From assembly GCA_028281765.1 (NCBI GenBank), contig JANQJF010000083.1, positions 62,001 through 126,000 of the forward strand: 64,000 nucleotides of DNA, given 5' to 3'. The position numbers were made by a program, and so were the translations under genes. The notes below the pieces were generated by a model. That model had not been told where the DNA came from, made no database searches, and worked only from the letters and a program-made list of their open reading frames with translations. This stretch comes from Planctomycetota bacterium. GTDB lineage: Bacteria; Planctomycetota; UBA1135; UBA2386. This document shows, one piece after another, positions 40,964-49,415 of this stretch (its first letter is position 1; every line of letters begins with the position of its first letter).

Positions 40964-42172
40964 ATGACGATCACTCGCGCTGCGATCGAAGCCGTGCGCT
41001 ACGCACTCAAGCCGGGCAGCTCCCGCGCCGCCCGGGCCGCGCTCGGCGACGCGTTCGCGCCGGGCCGCGCCGGCGAGCCGCGCGAGCACCTGCAGGCGAC
41101 GATCGAGTGGCTGTTCCGCGCGCATGACGCGACCGGACGCCGCGGCGTCGCGCGCTCGTTCACGCTGCGCCGCCACCACCGCTACAACTGCACGGGCTGG
41201 CTTCCGGCGTACCCCGAGACGACGGGATACATCATCCCGACCTTCTACGAAGCCGCCGACGTGCTCGACCTGCCCGAGGCGCGCGAGCGCGCGGTCGAAC
41301 TCGCGCAGTGGGAAGCCGAGATTCAGATGGACGACGGCGCGGTCCGCGGCGGCACGGTCGCCGACGACCCGTCGCCTGCGGTGTTCAACACCGGCCAGGT
41401 GCTGTTCGGGTGGCTCGTCGCCGGCGAAGCGACCGGAGACGCGGATCTCCAGAACGCGGCGGCGCGCGCCGGCGCGTGGCTCGTCGAGAAGCAGGACGAC
41501 GACGGCATCTGGCGCCGCGGCGCGTCCGCTTTCGCCGGCAAGGGCGCGCACGTCTACAACGCCCGCGCGGCGTGGGCCCTCGCGCTCTACGGCAAGGCCG
41601 CGGGCGACGACGACGCGTGCCGCGCGGCAGCGCGTTCCGCTGACTACGCCCTCGGGGTGCAGAACGACAGGGGCTGGTACGGCGAGAATTGCCTGACCGA
41701 CGAGGACAACCCGCTCGTGCACACCATCGCGTACACCGCGCAGGGCGTGCTCGAGATCGGAATCGTGCTCGGCGAAGAGCGCTTCATCGAGTCGGCGCGC
41801 AACTGCGCGCGCTCGATCGCCGCGTCGCAACGGGACGACGGGTTCCTACACGGTCGCTACGACCGCGACTGGAACGGCTCCGCTACCTGGTCCTGCCTGA
41901 CCGGCAACGTCCAGATGGCGCTCGTCTGGGACCGCCTCGCCGAGCTCGACAACGACCCTTCGTGGCGTGAGTATGCCGACAAGGCGACGCGCTACGTGTG
42001 CTCGACGCAGGAACTCGGCCACGCGGACGAAGGCATCCGCGGCGCGGTCGGTGGCTCGTTCCCGATCTGGGGCGGCTACGGCACCTACGAGAACCTGAAC
42101 TGGGCCGCGAAATTCCACAGCGACGCGCTGCTCGGGCGCGTCACGGGCAAGGCCTGCGGCACGCGCGGCTGA
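40964..42172 (+). CDS. Alpha/alpha-toroid (six-hairpin) protein of polysaccharide-locus type
   Basis: 402 residues without a signal peptide. Repeated pairs of helices separated by conserved aromatic and acidic turns, such as GWLPAYPETTGYIIPTFYEA, FNTGQVLFGWLVAG, HVYNARAAWALALYGKA, NPLVHTIAYTAQGVLEIG and GYGTYENLNWAAKFHSDALL, indicate an alpha/alpha barrel like that of many polysaccharide lyases, epimerases and unsaturated glucuronyl hydrolases. The recurring histidine, tyrosine and tryptophan residues line the inner side and could form the active site. The exact reaction cannot be named. It probably acts with the FemAB-like neighbour on a cytoplasmic sugar or lipid-linked intermediate. It converges on the oxidoreductase gene, 17 bases away. 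Confidence 0.75.
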   Translation: MTITRAAIEAVRYALKPGSSRAARAALGDAFAPGRAGEPREHLQATIEWLFRAHDATGRRGVARSFTLRRHHRYNCTGWLPAYPETTGYIIPTFYEAADVLDLPEARERAVELAQWEAEIQMDDGAVRGGTVADDPSPAVFNTGQVLFGWLVAGEATGDADLQNAAARAGAWLVEKQDDDGIWRRGASAFAGKGAHVYNARAAWALALYGKAAGDDDACRAAARSADYALGVQNDRGWYGENCLTDEDNPLVHTIAYTAQGVLEIGIVLGEERFIESARNCARSIAASQRDDGFLHGRYDRDWNGSATWSCLTGNVQMALVWDRLAELDNDPSWREYADKATRYVCSTQELGHADEGIRGAVGGSFPIWGGYGTYENLNWAAKFHSDALLGRVTGKACGTRG

Positions 42173-42189
42173 GCCGCGACAGTCCGACA

Positions 42190-43578
42190 TCAACCGAGGC
42201 GCTTGCCTTCGAGCTCGCGGGCGAGCGACAGCAACACTTCGGTCACCGTCGGGTGATACCAAGGCATATCGAGCATCTGCGCCGCCGTACCGCGATAGAA
42301 CATGATCGACGAGATCACGTGCACGATGTCGTCAGCGCGAGGACAGAGGAACTGCCCGCCGAGGATCTCGCCGGACGCCTTGTCCGCGACCAGCTTGAGC
42401 GCGCCGTGCTGCACGTCCATCGTGATCGCGCGCCCCGTCTCGGACGCCCGTGCGCTCGCCGTCACTACGTCGTGACCCGCTTCCCGCGCCTGGGCTTCGG
42501 TCATGCCGATCATCGCCATCGGCGGATCGGTGAACACGACCTCCATGTGCAGCCGCTGCTCGACGGCGTGCTCGCCCGGAACCTGGGCGGCCCCGAGTCC
42601 TGCAACGCGGCCCTCCCAGTTGGCGACGTGCAAAAGGAGACGATTCCCCGTGACGTCCCCCGCGACGAAGACGTTGGGGTTGCTGGTCTGCATGTCAGCG
42701 CCGCAGACGACCCGCCCGTTCTTCACGTCGACTCCGGCGGCGTCCAGCCCGAGCCCCTCGACGGCAGCCTTGCGGCCGGTCGCGACGAGGATCGCGTCCG
42801 CTTCGATCGTCCGACTCGCATCGGGCCCCTCGACGTCGACGGTCACACCTCCACCCGGGCGTTCGCTGACCCGCAGCGGCTTCCACTCGGCGAGGCGCTC
42901 GAAGTTCGGCTCGGCGTCCAGCGCCGCGGCCATCTCCTCGACGACCAGCGGATCGACGTCCTGGAACACCGGGCGGCGACTCAGCAACGTGACCCGGGTG
43001 CCGATCCGGGAGAAGAACTGCGCGAGCTCGAGGCCGATCGCGCCGCTGCCGACGACGACGAGCGAACTCGGCTGCGTCTCGAGCGCCATCACGGTGTCGC
43101 TCGTCCAGTACGGCACCTGATCGAGACCGTCGACCGGCGGAACGAACTGCACCGAGCCGGCGGCGATCACCGCGCCCTTGGTGAAGCGATATTCCTTGCC
43201 TCCCGCCTTGACCGTGTCGCGACCGGAGAACGCCGCCCGCGCGTCGACGACTTCGTAGCCGCCGCGCTCGATGCCCTGGATCTTGGCCCGCTTGAAGCGC
43301 GCGACCTTGGCAGACTTGTTTCCCATCACCGCGTCGAAGTCGACGTCGAGTTCTCCGTGGCCGACGCCCGGCGTGTGGTGGTGCCGCGCCTCGTGGACGA
43401 GGTGCGCCGCGTGGAGCAGCGTCTTGGTCGGCATGCACCCGCGCAGGATGCACAGGCCACCGAGCTCCCCGTCGTTGAACATTACGGTGCGCGCACCGCT
43501 CTCGGCCGCGGCTTTCGCCGCGGCCGTGCCGGCCGTCCCCCCGCCGAGGACGACGACGTCGAATTCTTCTGCACTCAT
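42190..43578 (-). CDS. Dihydrolipoamide dehydrogenase-like FAD-dependent disulfide oxidoreductase
   Basis: 462 residues. Flavin disulfide reductase that uses NAD(P)H. Seen: FAD motif VVVLGGGTAGTAAA (8-21), the redox pair in GGLCILRGCMPTK with C43 and C48, NAD-binding VVVGSGAIGLELAQF, the FAD-binding NVFVAGDVTG and the C-terminal HPTVTE with H442 and E447 that activate the thiolate. The two cysteines and the His-Glu pair imply an active enzyme. The CILRGCMPTK variant differs from the CVNVGCIPSK of lipoamide dehydrogenase, so the substrate may be another thiol, mercury or a quinone; no pyruvate dehydrogenase genes are adjacent. TAGAGT followed by CCCGC lies eight bases before the ATG, so the message is probably leaderless. 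Confidence 0.9.
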   Translation of the reverse strand: MSAEEFDVVVLGGGTAGTAAAKAAAESGARTVMFNDGELGGLCILRGCMPTKTLLHAAHLVHEARHHHTPGVGHGELDVDFDAVMGNKSAKVARFKRAKIQGIERGGYEVVDARAAFSGRDTVKAGGKEYRFTKGAVIAAGSVQFVPPVDGLDQVPYWTSDTVMALETQPSSLVVVGSGAIGLELAQFFSRIGTRVTLLSRRPVFQDVDPLVVEEMAAALDAEPNFERLAEWKPLRVSERPGGGVTVDVEGPDASRTIEADAILVATGRKAAVEGLGLDAAGVDVKNGRVVCGADMQTSNPNVFVAGDVTGNRLLLHVANWEGRVAGLGAAQVPGEHAVEQRLHMEVVFTDPPMAMIGMTEAQAREAGHDVVTASARASETGRAITMDVQHGALKLVADKASGEILGGQFLCPRADDIVHVISSIMFYRGTAAQMLDMPWYHPTVTEVLLSLARELEGKRLG

Positions 43579-43586
43579 GGTGCGGG

Positions 43587-43592
43587 ACTCTA
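43587..43592 (-). promoter_or_regulatory. Candidate -10 element (TAGAGT) for oxidoreductase gene
   Basis: Minus-strand TAGAGT, then CCCGCACC, then the ATG at 43578. The hexamer ends eight bases before the start codon, which predicts a leaderless transcript. 4 of 6 to consensus. Confidence 0.4.
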
Positions 43593-43741
43593 CCGTGCTC
43601 GGACGGGCTCGGCTAATCCCGGAGAAGGCGCGCGCGCAGCGCGAACTCGTGAGTGAGTCGCGTCGCGATCGCCAACCGCGGAAAACGACGTGCTGGCTCG
43701 CGGACCTCTCCCACCTCCCCCACGCCGCACACTGCTTCTGC

Positions 43742-43747
43742 TACGAT
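43742..43747 (+). promoter_or_regulatory. Candidate -10 element (TACGAT) for VCBS-repeat gene
   Basis: TACGAT is 4 of 6 to consensus and follows TGC, an extended -10 form. It would give a leader of about 36 bases containing an AAGGA before the ATG at 43790. Confidence 0.35.
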
Positions 43748-43789
43748 CGCGCTACGCGGCTCAGATCCCCCAGAAGGAACCGAGTTTCG

Positions 43790-46387
43790 ATGATCGCCTG
43801 CACCCTCGAGGCGTGCCGTTTCGCCCTCCTCGCCCCCCTTCTCGCACTCCCCCTCTCCGCCCAATTCGTTCACATCCCGATCAAGCGCCATCTCCCTGAG
43901 AACCCGCGCAGCGTCGTCGACATCGCATCCGCGGATCTCGACGGTGACGGCGCACCGGAGCTGATCGTCGGCGATTTCGATGGCCCGATGCGCGTTTGGG
44001 GCAACGACGGCAGCGGGGTGTATGCCGACCTCACGACGCTGCCCGGGACCGGGGTTGCGGGCGACCTCTCGCCGGCCGACTTCGACGGAGATGGTGACGT
44101 CGACCTGATCTGCGCGGTGGCGTCCAACGGCATCGGGATCCGCTACTTCCGCAACGACGGCAGCAACCAATTCGTCGACGATACGAACGCGGCGTTCGGC
44201 GGAACGTTGCCGTCCATGAACCTCGGGCTCTTGGATGCCGACCTCGATGGCGACATGGACGTGATCGCGCGGGATGGTGGCCAAGCGTCGCCGTCGGGGA
44301 TGCGGGTGTTCATCAACGACGGAACGGGCACGTTCACCGAGGAGTCCGATATACGACTGCCGGCGATCGGACCCGTCGCCGTGGCGTTTGCCCCTGCCGA
44401 GGTCAATGGCGATGCGTTCCTCGATCTGGTCGTGGTCGGGTCCTTCTCGCCCTACACCGTCAGTACCTGGATCAATGACGGCACCGGTTTCTTCACGGAC
44501 TCGGGTGTGTCGCTCCCGGTCGGCGCGCCGAGGGCGTCCGGGCTCTCGTTCGATGCCTACGACTTGGACGGCGATGGTGCGAGCGAGCTGCTGTTCGGTT
44601 TCACGCATCCGAGCTCGCAGATCATCGTCTGGAGGAACGACGGTACCGGTCAGTTCACCGACGTGAGCGCAGCGATGCCGGCGACGCCAGGGGCCTCGCA
44701 CGTGGCGAGCGGGGATCTGGATGGCGACGGCGATGCCGACCTGCTGCTCGGGCCGACCAACTATCTGCTGCGGAACGATGGGACCGGCACGTTCACGGCC
44801 ACGACGCTCGAGACGACCGCGCTGAGTTCGGACACGATCCTCGACGACCTCGATGGTGACGGCGACCTCGACCTCGCGATGGTGCGAGACCTTTCGCCGC
44901 ACCGCTGCACGGTCTTGTTCAACGATGGCAACGCGGCGTTCGTCGAAGGGCTGCGCAACCGCACGCCGATCCTCAACGCGGTGGCGGGCTTGGATGCCGG
45001 AGACATCGACGGCGATCTGGCCGTCGATGTCGTGTTCGCACAGGAGTTCCCGATCGCATCATCACCGGTGGGAGTGCTGCGGAACGACGGCGCAGGGGAA
45101 CTCATCGACGAAACCGCGACGCGGTTGCCGCCGGTCGGGCCCCTGCCCCACAACGTCGCGGAGCTGTTCGACGCCGACGGCACGGGTGTGCTGCACCTAC
45201 TGGCCGGCGGCATCAACGCGCCCTTGCAGTACTACCGCAACGACGGCGCGGGGGTGTTCACCACGGCGACGACGTTGCTGCCGCCGACGACGCTGCGGCC
45301 GAGGTCGATCACCAGCGGGGACATCGACGGCGACGGCCTGATCGATCTTATGATCGGCGAGGCAGATGGGCTGACGCCGGCTGCGACCCATGTCGCCTGG
45401 CCCACGCAGAGCCATGTGTTCCGGCAGACTGCCGGGGGTTCGTTCGTCGACGAAACCGCGACGCGCATGCCTGTGGGCCTGATCGGTGGAACTCTCGACT
45501 TGGAGTTGTTCGACGCGGACGGCGACTTGGACCTCGACGCGTGCTTCGGCAACAGCGGGGAAAACTGGCTGCTGCTCAACGACGGCACCGGCGTGTTCGT
45601 GCAGGCGCCGTTCGCACCACAAGGCGACCACCTCCTGACCACCGCGGTCGCGATCGGCGACATCGACGGAGACGGCGACAACGACATCGTGACCGGCAAC
45701 ACCGAGCAAAATCGTGCGTACATCAACGACGGCCTCGGTGGCTTCACCGACGAGACGGTGTTCCGGCTACCGACAGCGATTCAGTATCCGACCGGCGCCG
45801 CCGAGCTGTTCGACTTCGACGGCGACGGCGATCTCGACGTCCTGTTCGGCAACATGGATGAGACCGAGCCGGCTCGCATCCACCTGAACGACGGCACCGG
45901 GCATTTCAACGCCGGCTCGCTGTGGTTCTCGATCCCCGACCACTCCGCGCTGGTGTACGAACTCGAGGTCGCCGATTTCGACGGCGACAGCGACACCGAC
46001 GTGCTCGCCGCAGGATGGCTCGGCATGCGCATCTGCTCGAACATCCGCGAGTGGCCGCAGCTGCAGTCGCCTTGGCTGGCGCGGTCGGGCGCACCCCTAC
46101 GCCTCGAAGTCCACTCGTTCAATCCGCCGATGCCGCCGTCGGCGTTGATGCTGACGACCGCCGCGTTGCCGACGCCCGTCGCGACGCCGTTCGGCCTGTT
46201 GCGCATCGATCTCAATCAGCTCGTCGGCGTCGTCGGCACACCCAACGGCGTGTTCGAAGCGACGATACCCGCGAACTCGACTTTGGTCGGCGTCGACCTG
46301 TATTGGCAAGCACTCCGCGCTCAGGCGGTCGGCGTGCCGACGCAGCTGCTGTTGAGCGACATGGTGGTCGATCCCGTGGTGTTCTGA
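43790..46387 (+). CDS. Secreted VCBS/FG-GAP repeat protein
   Basis: 865 residues. A signal peptide (about 1-24, ending PLSAQ) is followed by at least a dozen repeats of about 45-55 residues, each with a calcium-binding DxDxDGxxD loop such as ADLDGDGAPELIVG, DFDGDGDVDLIC, DLDGDGDLDLAM or DFDGDGDLDVLFGN, and an intervening RNDGTGxF element. This gives a beta-propeller-like extracellular protein. The C-terminal 100 residues lack repeats and include IPANSTLVGVDLYWQALRAQ then VVDPVVF at the end, a pattern that recurs in secreted planctomycete proteins and may be a sorting or folding signal. ATG at 43790 is preceded by AAGGA at about 11 bases. A strong bidirectional hairpin overlaps its stop codon. 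Confidence 0.9.
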   Translation: MIACTLEACRFALLAPLLALPLSAQFVHIPIKRHLPENPRSVVDIASADLDGDGAPELIVGDFDGPMRVWGNDGSGVYADLTTLPGTGVAGDLSPADFDGDGDVDLICAVASNGIGIRYFRNDGSNQFVDDTNAAFGGTLPSMNLGLLDADLDGDMDVIARDGGQASPSGMRVFINDGTGTFTEESDIRLPAIGPVAVAFAPAEVNGDAFLDLVVVGSFSPYTVSTWINDGTGFFTDSGVSLPVGAPRASGLSFDAYDLDGDGASELLFGFTHPSSQIIVWRNDGTGQFTDVSAAMPATPGASHVASGDLDGDGDADLLLGPTNYLLRNDGTGTFTATTLETTALSSDTILDDLDGDGDLDLAMVRDLSPHRCTVLFNDGNAAFVEGLRNRTPILNAVAGLDAGDIDGDLAVDVVFAQEFPIASSPVGVLRNDGAGELIDETATRLPPVGPLPHNVAELFDADGTGVLHLLAGGINAPLQYYRNDGAGVFTTATTLLPPTTLRPRSITSGDIDGDGLIDLMIGEADGLTPAATHVAWPTQSHVFRQTAGGSFVDETATRMPVGLIGGTLDLELFDADGDLDLDACFGNSGENWLLLNDGTGVFVQAPFAPQGDHLLTTAVAIGDIDGDGDNDIVTGNTEQNRAYINDGLGGFTDETVFRLPTAIQYPTGAAELFDFDGDGDLDVLFGNMDETEPARIHLNDGTGHFNAGSLWFSIPDHSALVYELEVADFDGDSDTDVLAAGWLGMRICSNIREWPQLQSPWLARSGAPLRLEVHSFNPPMPPSALMLTTAALPTPVATPFGLLRIDLNQLVGVVGTPNGVFEATIPANSTLVGVDLYWQALRAQAVGVPTQLLLSDMVVDPVVF

Positions 46388-46400
46388 CACGGGATCGACC
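46366..46400. terminator. Bidirectional terminator hairpin between VCBS-repeat gene and nadK
   Basis: Perfect 13-bp stem: 46366-46378 pairs with 46388-46400 around a 9-base loop that includes the TGA stop of the VCBS-repeat gene. It lies between two convergent genes. There is no U-tract, but stability is high. Confidence 0.65.
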
Positions 46401-46417
46401 GGGCCGCCGATGCGGGC

Positions 46418-47266
46418 TCAGTCCCCGCGCCGCGGCTCGTCGGCCCAGCCGAACTTCTCGCGGAGAACCTGGAAGAAGTTCGCAGGTCCCTTCGTGAGGT
46501 GGCGGAACCGGACGTCGGTCGTCTCGATCCGAACGACGTCGTCCTTACCCACGTCGACCTGCACCTGGCCGTCGACGACCAGGGCGCACATGTCGGAGGT
46601 GCCGGCATCGATGACGCGAAGCATGAATCCGGAGCCGACAGGCAAGACGAGCGGGCGAAGGGAGATCGAATGCGGCGCGAGCGGCGTAAGAACCACGGCT
46701 TCGAGTCGCGGCGACAGGATCGGCCCTCCCGCCGCGAGCGAATACGCGGTCGACCCGACCGGAGTCGACACGATGAGCCCGTCTCCGGAGTAGCGCCCGA
46801 GCTCTCGATCGACACGCGACGCGACGAGACGCACGATCCCCGCGGCGGGCTTCGCGCTCATCACGACGTCGTTGAGGAAGAGCAGCGGCGGCACGTGCTT
46901 ACCCGAGGCTCGCTCGACCGCGCACGTCAGCATCAGGCGCGGCTCCTCGACCAGCTCGCCGTCGAGCGCCTTCCGCACCGCCTCGATCGCGTGGTCGTCG
47001 CCGAACGCGGTCAGGAAGCCGAGTCGCCCGAGGTTGATCCCGAGGGTCGGTCGCTGGTTCGCGCCCATCCGGCGCGCCGCGGCCAGAATCGAGCCATCGC
47101 CGCCGAGCACGACGACGAGGTCCGCCTCGCGGTCCTCGAGCGACACTTCGCGGTCGAGTTCTACGTCGGCTTCGACACCGCGTGCGCCTAACCACGCGGT
47201 CATCTCGTCGATGCGCGCGCGGACGGTGCCCTTGCGCTCGTCGCCGACGATCAGCACACGCGTCAT
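46418..47266 (-). CDS. nadK: NAD kinase
   Basis: ATP- or polyphosphate-dependent NAD kinase that makes NADP. 282 residues, a typical length. Seen: the GGDGSIL motif (near 54-60) with the catalytic aspartate, NLGRLGFLT, the NDVV motif near 131, SGDGLIVSTPVGSTAYSLAA near 158-177, and LVLPVGSGFMLRV. It follows ispA-dxs on the same strand, in the isoprenoid-NADP order seen in many bacteria where tlyA usually lies between dxs and nadK; here that place is taken by a foldback element of about 174 bp. A CATAAT -10-like hexamer in the end of that element lies 19 bases upstream of the ATG at 47266. No Shine-Dalgarno is visible. Confidence 0.95.
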   Translation of the reverse strand: MTRVLIVGDERKGTVRARIDEMTAWLGARGVEADVELDREVSLEDREADLVVVLGGDGSILAAARRMGANQRPTLGINLGRLGFLTAFGDDHAIEAVRKALDGELVEEPRLMLTCAVERASGKHVPPLLFLNDVVMSAKPAAGIVRLVASRVDRELGRYSGDGLIVSTPVGSTAYSLAAGGPILSPRLEAVVLTPLAPHSISLRPLVLPVGSGFMLRVIDAGTSDMCALVVDGQVQVDVGKDDVVRIETTDVRFRHLTKGPANFFQVLREKFGWADEPRRGD

Positions 47267-47276
47267 GGCGCGACGC

Positions 47277-47450
47277 CTAGCCCGGATTATGCACGAGGCG
47301 CCTTAGCGAGGTCGGCGAGGTTCCGTGCCTTGGGCGCGAGCGGAGCGGTGCCGACGGAGGCTTGTTGGTGGACAAGCCGAGTAAGGCACGTGGCCATGGC
47401 GTGGTGACATCGCCGACCGCAGTAGGTGCTTCGTGCATGATCTGGGCTAG
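47277..47450. mobile_element. MITE-like foldback element between dxs and nadK
   Basis: Terminal inverted repeats of 20 bases (47277-47296 and 47431-47450) match at 18 of 20 positions, with CTAG at both outer ends. Nested stems follow: GGTCGGCGA (47310-47318 with 47410-47418), GTGCCTT (47325-47331 with 47383-47389) and a hairpin GGCTTGT/ACAAGCC (47359-47378). There is no coding frame of note. The right end provides the TAG stop of dxs, and the left end a CATAAT hexamer upstream of nadK. It resembles a non-autonomous transposable element; a structured RNA or processing signal is the alternative. No transposase or second copy is seen in the window. Confidence 0.5.
47286..47291 (-). promoter_or_regulatory. 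Candidate -10 element (CATAAT) for nadK inside the foldback element
   Basis: Minus-strand CATAAT is 5 of 6 to consensus and lies within the left terminal repeat of the element, giving a leader of about 13 bases for nadK. No -35 is apparent. Confidence 0.4.
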
Positions 47451-49411
47451 TGCTGAGGAACCGTCGCGGGTCGCTTGCTCAGAAACCGATTCGCGAGCGT
47501 CTCGGCGTCCAGCCCCGCCTCCTTGACGAGTTCCGCGCGGGTCGCGTGCTCGTAGAACTGATCGACGACGCCCGCGACGTCGATCGACGCGCGCACCGGC
47601 TGTTCTTGGGAAGCGACGAGCTCGAGCACGGCCGAGCCGAAGCCACCCGCGACCGCGTGGTCTTCGAGCGTCATGACGCGGTCGTGGCGGTTCAACAGCG
47701 CGAGGATGCCCTCGGCGTCGAGCGGCTTCACGAAGCGCGCGTTGACGACCTCGACCGACAGCCCGCGCTCGGCGAGCAGATCGGCCGCGTCGAGCGCGTT
47801 CTTGACCATGTGGCCGTATGCGAGGATCGCGCCATCGCTACCGCTACGGATGACTTCCATCTTGCCGAGTTCGATCGGCGCGGACTCAGTGCCGCCGTCG
47901 ACGCCCGGCAGATCGGCCGGGGCACCACCGCGCGCGAAGCGAATCGCGTTCGGGCAGTCGAGGTTGACCGCGAACTCGAGCATCTTCTTGAGCTCGGGCC
48001 CGTCCTTCGGAGCCATCAGCACCATCCGCGGGAACGTCCGCAGGTACGCGATATCGAACAGGCCGTGGTGCGAGATGCCGTCCTCGCCGACGAAGCCGGC
48101 ACGATCGATCGCGAACGTGACGGGGAGGTCCTGGACGACGACCTCCTGGAAGAGGATGTCGTAGGCGCGCTGGAGGAACGTCGAGTAGATCGCCGCGACC
48201 GGCTTGAGACCCGCGGTCGCGAGTCCCGATGCCAGGCCGACACAGTGCTGCTCGGCAATGCCGACGTCGAAGAACCGGTCGGGGAACTTCTCGCCGAACT
48301 TCATCAGTCCGGTGCCGTCCGGCATGGCGGCCGTCAGCGCAACGACCTTCTCGTCGCGCTCGGCGAGCTCCTCGATGCCGTCGCTGAACCACGACGTCCA
48401 CGCCTTGTTGGCGCTCTTCGGCGCCTTGGCGGGCATCACGCACTGGGGCTCCGTCTTGACGAGCTCCGGCTTCGGGCGTGGGTTCGGCTTGGCCGCGTGC
48501 GCGCGGTCGTAGCGCTCTTCGGAGCCCGGAACACCATTGCCCTTGTTCGTGCGAACGTGCAGGAGCGTGACGCCGTCGAGGTCCTTGACCCGGTTCAGGT
48601 AGCCGACGAGCTCGTTCGTGTCGTGGCCGTCGATCGGGCCGAAGTAGTTCAGACCCAGCTCTTCGAACACGTCCCCGGGCACCACGAACTTGCGCACGTG
48701 GTCGATCGCGTGATCGAACTTCTCGTCGAGATCCTTGCCGACGACCGGAATCGCCTTCAGCAGAGTGTGCAGGTTCTCTTTGGCCTTGTTGTAGGTCGTG
48801 CCCGTGCGGACGCGGTCGAGATACTTCGACAGCGCCCCGATCGTCTGCGCGATCGACCAACGGTTGTCGTTGAGGATCACGAGCATGCGCGTGTTCTCGA
48901 GCGAACCCGCGTGGTTCAGCGCCTCGAACGCGATGCCCGCCCCCATCGACGCGTCACCGACGACGGACACGACGTGCCGCTGCTTGTCCGCGAGCTGATC
49001 GCCGAGCGCGATGCCGAGGGCCGCGGACGTCGCCGTGCCAGCGTGGCCCATCGTGTAGACGTCGTAGATCGACTCGAAGCGGTTCGTGAATCCGGAGATC
49101 CCGTCCTTCTGTCGCAGCGTGTGGAACTGGTCCCGACGACCCGTCAGAATCTTGTGCGGGTAGGCCTGGTGCCCGACGTCGAACACGAGGCGATCGTTGC
49201 TGAAGTCGAAGACGTAGTGCAGCGCGATCGTCAGCTCGACGACCCCCATGCCGGAGCCGAGATGGCCGCCGGTGTACTGGACCGTGTCCTGGATGACTTC
49301 GCGGACCTCGGCGGCGAGCATCGGCAGATCACCGACGTCGAGCTGCTTGAGTTGGTCCGGCAGACCGGCACGGTCGAGCAGGGGAGTCGAGAGGGTTTTG
49401 GGCTTGCTCAA
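47447..49411 (-). CDS. dxs: 1-deoxy-D-xylulose-5-phosphate synthase
   Basis: TPP enzyme that condenses pyruvate and glyceraldehyde 3-phosphate, the first step of the MEP isoprenoid pathway. 654 residues from a TTG at 49411. Seen: GGHLGSGMGVVELTIALHYV, FDVGHQAYPHKILTGRRDQF, the TPP-binding GDASMGAGIAFEALNHAG, IDGHDTNELV, DRAGFVGEDGISHHGLFDIA and LEDHAVAGGFGSAVLELV. The TTG lies four bases after the ispA stop; an upstream in-frame GTG would overlap ispA by about 86 bases and is not preferred. In place of GDGAMTGG the protein has GDASMGAG, a natural variant. The TAG stop lies in the right end of the foldback element. Forms a unit with ispA. Confidence 0.96.
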   Translation of the reverse strand: MSKPKTLSTPLLDRAGLPDQLKQLDVGDLPMLAAEVREVIQDTVQYTGGHLGSGMGVVELTIALHYVFDFSNDRLVFDVGHQAYPHKILTGRRDQFHTLRQKDGISGFTNRFESIYDVYTMGHAGTATSAALGIALGDQLADKQRHVVSVVGDASMGAGIAFEALNHAGSLENTRMLVILNDNRWSIAQTIGALSKYLDRVRTGTTYNKAKENLHTLLKAIPVVGKDLDEKFDHAIDHVRKFVVPGDVFEELGLNYFGPIDGHDTNELVGYLNRVKDLDGVTLLHVRTNKGNGVPGSEERYDRAHAAKPNPRPKPELVKTEPQCVMPAKAPKSANKAWTSWFSDGIEELAERDEKVVALTAAMPDGTGLMKFGEKFPDRFFDVGIAEQHCVGLASGLATAGLKPVAAIYSTFLQRAYDILFQEVVVQDLPVTFAIDRAGFVGEDGISHHGLFDIAYLRTFPRMVLMAPKDGPELKKMLEFAVNLDCPNAIRFARGGAPADLPGVDGGTESAPIELGKMEVIRSGSDGAILAYGHMVKNALDAADLLAERGLSVEVVNARFVKPLDAEGILALLNRHDRVMTLEDHAVAGGFGSAVLELVASQEQPVRASIDVAGVVDQFYEHATRAELVKEAGLDAETLANRFLSKRPATVPQH

Positions 49412-49415
49412 TGGA

